Source of the DNA: a virus
Virus record (IMG/VR): IMGVR_UViG_3300050821_010409
Coordinates: 94,160-122,432 of that record
Direction: 5' to 3' (one strand)
Length of the DNA: 28,273 nucleotides
Part shown: one piece after another, positions 7,015 to 14,061 of the stretch
How positions within the stretch are numbered: the stretch's first letter is position 1
Layout: each line of letters starts with the position of its first letter
Program-made: the position numbers and the translations under genes
Notes under the pieces: generated by a model
The model's input: only the letters and a program-made list of their open reading frames with translations
What the model was told of the DNA's origin: nothing
Database searches by the model: none

Positions 7015-7068
7015 CTGGGCGCCTGCGGCCACGAACGGGAGTGCCCGCTCGTGACCGCCAGTGCCCAG
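7015..7068 (-). repeat. Type 1 intergenic hairpin, copy 3
   Basis: It has CTGGGC/GCCCAG outer arms, the conserved CTGGCGGTC and GGCCGCAG arms, and the inner stem CACGAGCGGG/CCCGTTCGTG. The GGGC/GCCC pair replaces the GAG/CTC pair of copies 1 and 2, a compensatory change. Confidence 0.85.
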
Positions 7069-7076
7069 GAGGCGGG

Positions 7077-8375
7077 TTAGCTGGCCTTGCCGTAGAAGCC
7101 GGCGCCATCGAAGCTGATGGCTGTCCAGTCCGCGTCTCGCAGCTCTTCGGCCGCGCCGTCCCAGTCGATCAGGTTCAGTGGCCACGCGGTCAGGTCCGCG
7201 CGGTTGCCGAGCGCTTCCAGGGCCTCGTCCTGTGCCCAGCTCTCGGTGAAGAAGCCTTCCTCGCGCAGGGTCCAGGTGCTGCCGCCGAGCTCGCTGGCGG
7301 CACGGCTGGCCAGGTCGCGCAGCAGCCGCAGTTCCCGGTCCAGCTCAGCCCCTAGCATGACGTGGCGGATGGTGAAGCGGGCCGGGTTGAGGTCCTCGTC
7401 ATCGAGGTACCGCGTGCACTCTTGCTCGCTGCCTGCCTCGGTGAGGACGGCCTCTCCGTCACGGTTGCGGACGATCTCGAACCCTTCCAGGTTTTCCAGG
7501 TCCGCGATCCGGGCGTTCACGGCAGCGCTGGTGATCAGCACGCTGCGGGGGGTGATGCCGATGGCGGCTCCGCTCTCGCTGTCCGGCTCAATGGCGCGGA
7601 CGGGAAGGATTGCTGTAGTGCTAGTGGCTGGCTCGGGCGTGGCCGGCTTGCTGGCAAGCGTGATGTTCGGGCTTGCCAGGTCCAGGTAGTGATTGAAGCC
7701 CGGGACGCCGTTGCTGCCTTCCGACCGGACGGCCGTGCCGTTCCCGGCGGTCAGCTTGGGCGTGGTGAACCCCCGTTCGCCCTGCTGGAGGAGGGTGGCC
7801 GTGAAGTTTACGGTGATCGTGTCGCCTTCAGCCAGCTTGAATGGCTTCGGCATGCCGGTGAGCCCTTTGTAGGATGAGTCCGCGCTCAGGTACAGGCGGT
7901 GCGTGAAGCCCTGGTCGTCCTTGACCTGCCAGGTGCCCAGTGGCTGCCCGAACGAGGCGTCGGTGATGACCCCTGTGAACGCGGCGCGCACTGTGGTGCC
8001 GGGCGGGAAGTCCCGGGTGCCTGGCGCTGGCACGGGCGTGATGGACGGCGAGTCAAGGTTCAGGTAGTGGTAGTACTGCTGCCCGGCGGGACTGTCGCGT
8101 ACCTCCACCTTCGTGAGGCCGTCCCGGATGATGACGGGCGTGCCCGGGATCGTGGTGAGGAAGCGGACCTTGATGAGCTCGCCGGGCTTTCCTGACAGGG
8201 GGTCTCCCAGGACCTGCTTCCGGGAATCAGCGGTGCCGAGGTACAGGCAGTGGATGGTGCCGTTGCCAGGGCCTCCTTCTTCCCGGACCCGGGTTGTGGA
8301 CAGGGGACCAGCTGTCTCGCTCAGGACCATGGCCGTGAAGGCCACCTCGATGTCCTGGCCAGCTGCATATGCCAT
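7077..8375 (-). CDS. Modular protein: two beta modules plus ArdA-like C-terminus
   Basis: The 432-residue product contains two copies of a beta-rich module of about 110 residues (about 1-112 and 123-250). Each has the pattern G-x-x-AFT, a LYL strand, a VxFxxT strand and a closing HYLxLxSPxIT. After a Ser/Thr/Pro linker comes a C-terminal domain (about 280-432) shared with the next gene, ending LIDWDGAAEELRDADWT and FDGAGFYG. This ending resembles the C-terminus of ArdA antirestriction proteins and related phage proteins (IDY/W, then AxxL, then a FDG-type turn). DNA mimicry or defence evasion is an inference. The acidic C-terminal half would suit it. Confidence 0.7.
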   Translation of the reverse strand: MAYAAGQDIEVAFTAMVLSETAGPLSTTRVREEGGPGNGTIHCLYLGTADSRKQVLGDPLSGKPGELIKVRFLTTIPGTPVIIRDGLTKVEVRDSPAGQQYYHYLNLDSPSITPVPAPGTRDFPPGTTVRAAFTGVITDASFGQPLGTWQVKDDQGFTHRLYLSADSSYKGLTGMPKPFKLAEGDTITVNFTATLLQQGERGFTTPKLTAGNGTAVRSEGSNGVPGFNHYLDLASPNITLASKPATPEPATSTTAILPVRAIEPDSESGAAIGITPRSVLITSAAVNARIADLENLEGFEIVRNRDGEAVLTEAGSEQECTRYLDDEDLNPARFTIRHVMLGAELDRELRLLRDLASRAASELGGSTWTLREEGFFTESWAQDEALEALGNRADLTAWPLNLIDWDGAAEELRDADWTAISFDGAGFYGKAS

Positions 8376-8403
8376 GACGTTTTTCCCTTTCTTCTCTTTC
8401 AGG

Positions 8404-8457
8404 CTGGGCGCCTGCGGCCACGGGCGGGAAAGCCCGCCCGCGACCGCCAGTGCTCAG
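8404..8457 (-). repeat. Type 1 intergenic hairpin, copy 4
   Basis: It carries the conserved CTGGCGGTC and GGCCGCAG arms and the inner stem GCGGGCGGG/CCCGCCCGT. The TGA stop of the gene at 8454-9482 is inside the 5' arm. Confidence 0.85.
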
Positions 8458-9482
8458 GCAGGCTGGCCGTAGTAGGAAAGGCCGTCAAAGGGCACGGGCG
8501 TCCAGCTTGCGTCCCGCAGCTCGAAGGCGGCGCGCTCCCAGTCGATGACCGACAGCGGCCATGCGTTCAGGTCGGCGCCCGCGCCCAGGATGGGGAGGGC
8601 CAGCCCCCGGGCCCAGCTCGCGTCGAAGTAATCGTCCTCGCGCAAGATCCACGAGCGCGTGCCCAGCCGGGCGAGGGCGCTCTCCTGCAGTGCCAGCAGC
8701 GATCCCAGTTCCGCGACCGTGTCCTCGTCCAGGTTCTCGCGGACGACGACGCGCTCGGGGTTCCAGTCCTCGTCCGTGATGAACGAGCGGCATGCTTCCT
8801 GGCTGCTGCCGGCGAAGAGCACCTCGCCCGTGCGGAGCCTGACGACCTCGTACCGCGAGACGGCAGTCAGCACGCCGATCCGGGCGCTGACGCCCGTGCT
8901 GGTGACTTCGGTGTCTTCATTGGTGATGGGGAGGCTCGCTGCCGTGGTGTACCCGGGTGGGGTCGCCGTCACCGTGCTCGTGCTGCCAGCGGCCCGGCGG
9001 GCGTCCAGGAGGGCTTGCGTGGCCACCATGGCCGGGCTGTCCGTTGTCAGTGCAGCCAGGAGGGCTGCTGCCTGTTCCCTGGTCGGTGCCGTCTCGGTGC
9101 CCGTGCTGTCCGGTTCTTCTGCGTCCGGCTTGCTGGCGACAGCCGTGATGAACGAGCTTGCCAGGTTCAGGTAGTGGAAGTAACCCTTGGACTCCACTTC
9201 CGTGGTCCCGGCGGGCGGGGTTTCCGTGGTTCCCTTGGGGGCGTCAGCGCGGGGGATGGTAGCCGTGAAGGACACCGTGACGCGCTCGCCGTCCCGTGGC
9301 TCGCGAGACAGCGGCCAGCGGTTCAGGACATCGTCCCGGGCCTCGAAGTCATCCAGGTACAGGTATTGCGTGAAGCCGTCAGGGTCCTTGACCGCGTAGG
9401 TGGCATTGATGAGATTGCCCGTGCTGTCGGTGATCTTTCCGGTGAACGCGACGCGGATCACGTCTCCTGGTTCATAAGGCAT
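8454..9482 (-). CDS. Modular protein: one beta module plus ArdA-like C-terminus
   Basis: The 342-residue paralogue of the product of 7077-8375 has one N-terminal beta module (about 1-112, with DVIRVAFTG, QYLYL, VSFTATI and FHYLNLAS) instead of two. It then has a Thr/Ala/Pro linker and the same C-terminal domain, ending VIDWERAAFELRDASWT and FDGLSYYG. The ATG at 9482 is used; 17 codons further upstream in the frame read through a hairpin and are non-coding. The pair arose by gene duplication with module gain or loss. A role in counter-defence is inferred from the ArdA-like ending only. Confidence 0.7.
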   Translation of the reverse strand: MPYEPGDVIRVAFTGKITDSTGNLINATYAVKDPDGFTQYLYLDDFEARDDVLNRWPLSREPRDGERVTVSFTATIPRADAPKGTTETPPAGTTEVESKGYFHYLNLASSFITAVASKPDAEEPDSTGTETAPTREQAAALLAALTTDSPAMVATQALLDARRAAGSTSTVTATPPGYTTAASLPITNEDTEVTSTGVSARIGVLTAVSRYEVVRLRTGEVLFAGSSQEACRSFITDEDWNPERVVVRENLDEDTVAELGSLLALQESALARLGTRSWILREDDYFDASWARGLALPILGAGADLNAWPLSVIDWERAAFELRDASWTPVPFDGLSYYGQPA

Positions 9483-9514
9483 GTGCGTGCCCTTTCGTTG
9501 TCTCTTCTTCCCAG

Positions 9515-9569
9515 GCTGGGTGCCTGCGGCCACGGGCGGGGCATCCCGTCCGTGACCGCCAGCCGTCAG
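9515..9569 (-). repeat. Type 1 intergenic hairpin, copy 5
   Basis: It has the conserved CTGGCGGTC and GGCCGCAG arms and the inner stem CACGGACGGG/CCCGCCCGTG. The outer arms pair less well than in other copies. The TGA of the gene at 9566-10936 lies at its 5' edge. Confidence 0.8.
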
Positions 9570-10936
9570 CTGCTGACCGCGCTCAGCATGGTGGCCAGGG
9601 CCGCGGTCCGGGGGCCGAGCCGGAACATCGCCACGCTGCTGGCGTCTTCTGCCGCGAGGCCCGCGGCGCGCTCGGCGTCGGTGAACCCGATGCCGGCGGC
9701 AGGCCCGATCCGGTAGGACTCGATGGGTGATGCTTGCGCTGCCAGCACCGGGCCATTACTGCTGCTGCGCCCGCGCCCGCGCCGGGGGCCATAGCTGAGC
9801 GAGTCGGTCAGCGCGGGCAGCATGTAGCCTGTGCACTGGATGGCCAGGTCGTAGGTGCGGTCATTGACCAGCACGCCACCGGGCACCGGCACCGGGTAGC
9901 CGGACTGCCCGGCCAGCCGCAGCCGGGTGCTCGGGCTGCTGGCGTTGCCTTCCAGGTACTGGGCCAGCCGCAGGTACCGGCCGCGCTTGCCCTCCCGGAA
10001 TTCGGAGCACGTCAGGCCGCTCAGGGCCGGCGCGTAGACGTCCACGCGCTGCACGCAGTCCAGTCCGATGGTGGAGGTGTGGCCAGGGGCGAGGCCCAGC
10101 AGGGACTCGGCAGCGCACAGCCCGCTGTTGCCGCCGCCGATGATCGCCACCTGAGCCAGCCCGCGCAGCGGGAACGGGGTGCCCATCCGGGCCATGAACT
10201 GCGGGAAGCTCAGTATCCGCTCGCCGTCGCCCTTGCTGGCCGGGTTGCCCAGGCCGCGCGCGTCCAGCACCCGGGCGCAGGAGAGGGTGCCTTCATTGGT
10301 GGCCAGCGTTATGGACTTGCCGCTGGGGCTGCTGACCCTGCCGCTGATGCTGGTGACGGTGACGCCCGGGGTCACGTCCGCGAATTGCGCCAGCAGCAGC
10401 CGGACCAGCCAGGCCACCAGGGCGTTGTCCGCGTACTCCTGTGAGGTGAGCATGGCCAGCGGCGGGAAGCCCGTCCCGGCCGGGAAGAAGTTCAGCCCCT
10501 TGTCCTGGTCAGGCAGCCCGGACGGGCCGGGCCGGTTGCGGGAGTTCAGCCAGAACACGGGCTGCATGCTCATCGCGAAGGCGCCCCCGACGCTCTCTGG
10601 CTCATTGCGCTCCAGGACGACGGGCTTGGGGAAGCCGGCCATGACGCGGCTGGCTGCGTAGACGGCCGCGTGGTAGCCGCCGCCGATGATGACCTCCCGG
10701 CCAGCCAGGTTCGTGAAGGCAGCTGCTGGCGGGCGCGACCAGTACTGCGTGAGCGCTGCCGTCATCAGCTGGCGCGCTTCGGGGACCATGGCGATCCCGG
10801 CCAGCTGCATTTCCGTCATGCTGGCGAAGTCGGCGGCGCGGGACGCGCACAGGGTGATCCCCTCCGACAGCCGCTTCTTGTCCAGGCACTGCTCGATCAC
10901 GTCCCGGATGACCGGGGCCAGTTCAGGCTCTGCCAT
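9566..10936 (-). CDS. FAD/NAD(P)-binding flavoprotein oxidoreductase
   Basis: The 456-residue product has two dinucleotide-binding motifs: GGGYHA at residues 85-90 (strand VIIGGG, then acidic VVLERN at about 106-111, for FAD) and GGGNSG at 267-272 (strand VAIIGGG, for NAD(P)H). It also has a QCTGY segment at 367-371, like the ATG motif of flavin monooxygenases and thioredoxin-reductase-like enzymes. A GIGFTD segment near 415 fits the closing FAD contact. The N-terminal 70 residues are helical and unassigned. The substrate is unknown. Such a complete two-Rossmann enzyme is unusual among small phage orphans. A type 2 hairpin lies just upstream, and its own A/G-rich binding site precedes the ATG at 10936. 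Confidence 0.8.
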   Translation of the reverse strand: MAEPELAPVIRDVIEQCLDKKRLSEGITLCASRAADFASMTEMQLAGIAMVPEARQLMTAALTQYWSRPPAAAFTNLAGREVIIGGGYHAAVYAASRVMAGFPKPVVLERNEPESVGGAFAMSMQPVFWLNSRNRPGPSGLPDQDKGLNFFPAGTGFPPLAMLTSQEYADNALVAWLVRLLLAQFADVTPGVTVTSISGRVSSPSGKSITLATNEGTLSCARVLDARGLGNPASKGDGERILSFPQFMARMGTPFPLRGLAQVAIIGGGNSGLCAAESLLGLAPGHTSTIGLDCVQRVDVYAPALSGLTCSEFREGKRGRYLRLAQYLEGNASSPSTRLRLAGQSGYPVPVPGGVLVNDRTYDLAIQCTGYMLPALTDSLSYGPRRGRGRSSSNGPVLAAQASPIESYRIGPAAGIGFTDAERAAGLAAEDASSVAMFRLGPRTAALATMLSAVSS

Positions 10937-10969
10937 TGCCGTGTTCCTTTCTTGTCGTGTCCGCTTGTC

Positions 10970-11034
10970 CTGGCCGGACAGCAAGAAGCCCCTTTCCTGC
11001 GGTCAGGAAAGGGGCTTCCGGGCTGACGGGCCAG
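10970..11034 (-). repeat. Type 2 intergenic hairpin, copy 1
   Basis: It has CTGGCC/GGGCCAG outer arms and a perfect 14-bp inner stem (10986-10999 with 11004-11017, AAGCCCCTTTCCTG). An A/G-rich binding site follows on the minus strand rather than a U-tract. Confidence 0.85.
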
Positions 11035-11047
11035 TGCTGCTTTCTTG

Positions 11048-11734
11048 TCAGCAGCCGAAATGAGAGCCTCTGGTCACGCGCGGCCCGAAGACCGGGTCGC
11101 TCAGCAGTTCTTCTATCGCGGCTGCCTGCTCATGGCGCTCCTTGTCCCGCGCGGTGCGCGCCCAGCCGTAGCCGTCTTGCTGGTGCTGCCGGGATGCGTG
11201 GGCTGCCAGCGTGCGGGCTGAGGTGAACTGGCCAGCTGCTGCGCCGCATGAGGGGCAGGTGAGCAAGGGCACCCTGACTAGGATGGTGTCCCTGACCGTG
11301 TCAGGGCACTGGCACAGTTCCGGCATCGTCACCGGGCAGGCGGCGGATCCCATGCCTGCGTGGCCAGTGCGCGAGTATGCCTCCAGGAAGCCTTCCTGTC
11401 CCCGGTAGGTGACCCGCCAGGAGGACCCGGCCTTGATGACCGCGTCCGGGAAGCGCTGGAAGGCCAGGGCCAGCACATCCCGGTAGGCGTGCCAGCAGGC
11501 CCAGGGCCCGTGCCGCCGGCTTCCTCGGCTGGTGAGGGCGGCGGCGGTGCGCGATCCAGGACCGCGCGGGTCCCGCACGGCCAGCCGTGCCCGGCAGTGC
11601 GGGACATGCCCCGGCACGCGCAGCACGTCCCCGGCGCGGTCCTGGTGCGTGATGAGGTTCGCGCCGTAGCGGGAGTAAGAGGCATCTCGCGTGCAGGCGC
11701 GGAACTCGCCGAGGCTCAGCCCGGTGATGTCCAT
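11048..11734 (-). CDS. C2H2 zinc-finger protein, unknown target
   Basis: The 228-residue basic product has a C2H2-type finger near the C-terminus: C160, C163, H179, H184 in CPSC ... TLAAHASRQH. This is the classical spacing with a 15-residue linker. Further cysteines (133, 141, 143) and an Arg-rich middle suggest a second metal site. Nucleic-acid binding is likely, and a regulator or nuclease accessory is possible. The upstream gene ends 4 bp before its ATG, so both are in one transcript. Confidence 0.75.
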   Translation of the reverse strand: MDITGLSLGEFRACTRDASYSRYGANLITHQDRAGDVLRVPGHVPHCRARLAVRDPRGPGSRTAAALTSRGSRRHGPWACWHAYRDVLALAFQRFPDAVIKAGSSWRVTYRGQEGFLEAYSRTGHAGMGSAACPVTMPELCQCPDTVRDTILVRVPLLTCPSCGAAAGQFTSARTLAAHASRQHQQDGYGWARTARDKERHEQAAAIEELLSDPVFGPRVTRGSHFGC

Positions 11735-11737
11735 GGT

Positions 11738-12046
11738 CTAGCCAGCCGTCTCTCGCGGGATGCGCTCGGCCAGCATGTCCACTAGCTCGCGGGTGCTGAG
11801 CAGGAGCGCCAGCCGCTTGACCAGGCCGCGCGGGCCGATCCGCCGGGTGACTTCCCGTTCCAGGTCCCGGGTGCTGATGCAGTCCAGCCCGGTGAACTCC
11901 CCGATCCGGAATACCGCCAATGGCGCCCGGGTGAGCTGCGAGGATTCCGTGCCGAGCGTGCTGAATTCCAGCGTCCCGTCATTCCTTACTTCTGCGTGAA
12001 CAGTCCCGTCCTTGCCTGCGTGCAAGTGCAGGTACATGAATCCCAT
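11738..12046 (-). CDS. Orphan protein (102 aa)
   Basis: The product starts MGFMYLHLHAGKDGTVHAEV, with several beta strands in the first half and helices in the second (VKRLALLLSTRELVDMLAER). It has no membrane segment. The ATG at 12046 follows AAAGAAAAGAGAAAGGG. The 27 codons upstream in the frame read through a type 3 hairpin and are rejected. Its stop is 4 bp before the zinc-finger gene. The function is unknown. Confidence 0.75.
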   Translation of the reverse strand: MGFMYLHLHAGKDGTVHAEVRNDGTLEFSTLGTESSQLTRAPLAVFRIGEFTGLDCISTRDLEREVTRRIGPRGLVKRLALLLSTRELVDMLAERIPRETAG

Positions 12047-12079
12047 GACTTTCCCTTTCTCTTTTCTTTCCGGTGCGTG

Positions 12080-12138
12080 GCGTAAGCCCGTGGCCAGCGG
12101 CCCCGCGATGAGGGAGCCGCTCGCCATCAGCCGGCGCT
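12080..12138 (-). repeat. Type 3 intergenic hairpin, copy 1
   Basis: On the minus strand the flanks GCGCCGGCT and CTTACGC match the two other type 3 copies. They enclose a stem with AGCGGC/GCCGCT pairing. It lies between the stop of the lipoprotein gene and the binding site of the gene at 11738-12046. Confidence 0.7.
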
Positions 12139-12142
12139 CGCG

Positions 12143-12586
12143 TCAGGAACGGCCGGAATAGGAACTGCGGAAGGTGCTGTGGTAGGAGCTGCCGGGGGCG
12201 CGGTAGATCACGCGGCCCTTGTTCACGTAGCTCATGCCCTGGTAGCTGCCACGGCTGCTGTTCGTGGTGAAGGAATGGGCGTGGTATACCACGTGGTAGA
12301 CGTCCGGTGCCCGGCGCAGCACGGCCGGGCGGGTGTAGGAGTACCGGCTGCCGGAGTAGGTGAGCACCGATCCGTAGTACACGGTGCTGTAGATGCTGAA
12401 CGGCACGAGGGCTGACGTGCCGTCGCTGTACTCCACGCAGTAATCGGGCTGCCCGGTCAGCGGGCTGGCGCAGGTGTAGGTGCCGACGACGTAGGGCGCG
12501 TAGTACTGGCCGTCAGTACAGGCTGCCAGGCTCGCCGCGAGCACGGCAGCCGTGATGGCGCTGCTGGCCCTGGTGATGATCTTCAT
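12143..12586 (-). CDS. Predicted lipoprotein, Tyr/Ser-rich
   Basis: The 147-residue product has a basic start (MKIITR), a hydrophobic stretch and a lipobox LAAC with the acylated cysteine at residue 23. The mature part is rich in Tyr, Ser and Arg, with VYHVVYHAHSF and repeated YS/SY pairs, and has two further cysteines. It should be exported and anchored on the outer face of the membrane. In a phage this would suit superinfection exclusion; in a plasmid, entry exclusion. Both are inference. Confidence 0.75.
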   Translation of the reverse strand: MKIITRASSAITAAVLAASLAACTDGQYYAPYVVGTYTCASPLTGQPDYCVEYSDGTSALVPFSIYSTVYYGSVLTYSGSRYSYTRPAVLRRAPDVYHVVYHAHSFTTNSSRGSYQGMSYVNKGRVIYRAPGSSYHSTFRSSYSGRS

Positions 12587-12616
12587 GAGCGGTCCTTTCT
12601 TGGTCCTTGCCTCAGG

Positions 12617-12670
12617 CTGGGCGCCTGCGGCCGTGCACGGGAAGGCCCGTGCACGACCGCCAGTGCCCAG
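12617..12670 (-). repeat. Type 1 intergenic hairpin, copy 6
   Basis: It has CTGGGC/GCCCAG outer arms, the conserved middle arms, and an inner stem in which CGTGCACGGG and CCCGTGCACG pair perfectly. The inner sequence differs from copies 1-5 on both sides of the stem. Confidence 0.85.
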
Positions 12671-12673
12671 TTG

Positions 12674-12853
12674 TCAGTAATGCCATTCCGTGCTGGACGT
12701 CAGCGCCATTGCCTTGCCGACGTCGGCTAGGGCTGCCTGGTAGGTTTCCTTGTAGGTAGTTGACTCGGGTGTGGTGAGGACGGCGCGGTTCAGCCGCGTG
12801 AGCGTTTCGGCTAGTACCCCCAGCTGGTAATCGGCGGTGTCAGCGATGCTCAT
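12674..12853 (-). CDS. Small helical protein (59 aa)
   Basis: The ATG at 12853 overlaps the TGA of the gene at 12850-13065 (ATGA). The product starts MSIADTADYQLGVLAETLTR and is predicted helical throughout, without cysteine or membrane segment. The stop lies four bases from a type 1 hairpin. One residue too short for a 60-residue filter. The function is unknown. Confidence 0.7.
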   Translation of the reverse strand: MSIADTADYQLGVLAETLTRLNRAVLTTPESTTYKETYQAALADVGKAMALTSSTEWHY

Positions 12854-13065
12854 TCACTTTTTCCTTTCTGCAAGTGCGGTGTAACGAGGCGCTCATACTG
12901 GCGTACGTGATCGTCCATTCCGGCGAACTGGGCGAGCCTGTACAGGACTTCGAGGATCCCGTTTTCGTTGTCATTGTCCAGGCATTCCAGCCAGTCGCGG
13001 AGCTCGTCGTCCCAGGCGTAGCTGACTACGTCCGTGATGGCGGACAGCAGTTCCGGGCCTGTCAT
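12850..13065 (-). CDS. Acidic small orphan protein (71 aa)
   Basis: The product starts MTGPELLSAITDVVSYAWDD and is acidic and helical, with conserved-looking Trp pairs (AWDDELRDWLECLDND) and a basic tail. It overlaps its downstream neighbour by 4 bp and follows the gene at 13095-13949 after 29 bp, with an AGGAAAAAGC-type site. The function is unknown. Confidence 0.75.
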   Translation of the reverse strand: MTGPELLSAITDVVSYAWDDELRDWLECLDNDNENGILEVLYRLAQFAGMDDHVRQYERLVTPHLQKGKSE

Positions 13066-13094
13066 GCTTTTTCCTCGTTCCTGGCGCGGTTGCG

Positions 13095-13949
13095 TTACTC
13101 ATCAGGGACTTGCGACAGCACGACGGCGAACAGCAGCCGCGCCTCCTCCAGGATTTCCTGCCATGCGGGCGCCACGTTCGCTGGGGCACGCCCGAGCAGC
13201 GTGTAGTGGGTGAAGGAATCCTGGCTGTACCAGTAGTGCTGGCTGTACTTGCCATCCGGCTTCTCCCAGTCCGCGGTGGGCCCGTAGGTCCTGGCCCGCT
13301 CGCCGTACTGGGCGCGGATCACTAGCAGCCTGGCCAGCTCGGCCCGTTCGCTATCGGCCATGTCCTGGAGGAACGGCTGTGCCTTCGCTTTTTCCTGGCA
13401 TTTCTGGTACCTCGACTCCAGCGTCCGGTAGTCCGGCTCGATGTGGCTGAACACCGACCGGATGTTCCCGTCGTCACCCCATTCGTAGCCGTTGCCGCCG
13501 ATGAGCAGCAGGTGGTGCAGCACGTCTGTCCGGGTGGGGAAGATCAGCGGGTGCCACCAGATGCTGGACGCGATGAACAGCTCAGGGTCCGTGGCAGGTG
13601 CCATCAGCTGCGTGCTCGGCGGCGCTGCCGCGATGGCCTGCGGTGTCATCCGCGCCGGGTCGGCGGGCAGGTCCTGCAGCGGCTGCGGGCTGCGGCGCGG
13701 TTCGTAGCCGTGCGCGGCCTGCATCTCGTCATCCAGGGCCTGCGCGGCGGCCTTGATCTCCAGGAACCGGGCGCGCGTGACGCTGATGCTGAATGCCTCG
13801 TCATACAGGGACCGGGCGACGGGCACGGGGTAGTGCTTCCGGCTGGCCGGGATCGCTCCCGTTCCGCCGCCGAGGCTGTGCCGCCAGCCATTGCGCATGC
13901 TGTGCACGGGCAGGCCGTCTCGCCAGCAGACGAATGCGCTGGTGCTCAT
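13095..13949 (-). CDS. Orphan protein (284 aa)
   Basis: The product starts MSTSAFVCWRDGLPVHSMRN. It has a helical segment at about 58-85 and a Pro/Ala-rich stretch to about 115. The domain from about 120 has repeated His and Trp (SSIWWHPLIF, LHHLLLIGGNGYEWGDD, HIEPDYRTLESRYQ) and a helical end. There are only two cysteines and no membrane segment. The strongly conserved-looking aromatic/His patches suggest an enzyme or ligand-binding fold, but no family is recognised. Confidence 0.75.
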   Translation of the reverse strand: MSTSAFVCWRDGLPVHSMRNGWRHSLGGGTGAIPASRKHYPVPVARSLYDEAFSISVTRARFLEIKAAAQALDDEMQAAHGYEPRRSPQPLQDLPADPARMTPQAIAAAPPSTQLMAPATDPELFIASSIWWHPLIFPTRTDVLHHLLLIGGNGYEWGDDGNIRSVFSHIEPDYRTLESRYQKCQEKAKAQPFLQDMADSERAELARLLVIRAQYGERARTYGPTADWEKPDGKYSQHYWYSQDSFTHYTLLGRAPANVAPAWQEILEEARLLFAVVLSQVPDE

Positions 13950-13983
13950 GGCAGCCTCCTTTCTTGCTCGATGTCAGTCCAGG

Positions 13984-14038
13984 CTGAGCGCCTGCGGCCG
14001 TGGGCGGGGAGTGCCCGTCCGCGACCGCCAGTACCCAG
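13984..14038 (-). repeat. Type 1 intergenic hairpin, copy 7
   Basis: The outer arms CTGGGT and GCTCAG pair with G-U wobbles. The conserved CTGGCGGTC and GGCCGCAG arms surround an inner stem of the CGGACGGG/CCCGCCC type. It is followed on the minus strand by the AAGAAAGGAGG binding site of the gene at 13095-13949. Confidence 0.85.
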
Positions 14039-14061
14039 TATCACCGAGTATGCAGGGTGCC

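Noticed and set aside
8250-9716. Plus-strand frame of 488 codons
   Set aside because: It is antisense to the modular gene at 8454-9482, which has a clear paralogue. The frame also reads through two hairpins.
9734-10444. Plus-strand frame of 236 codons
   Set aside because: It lies antisense to the FAD oxidoreductase, whose motifs are unmistakable on the minus strand.
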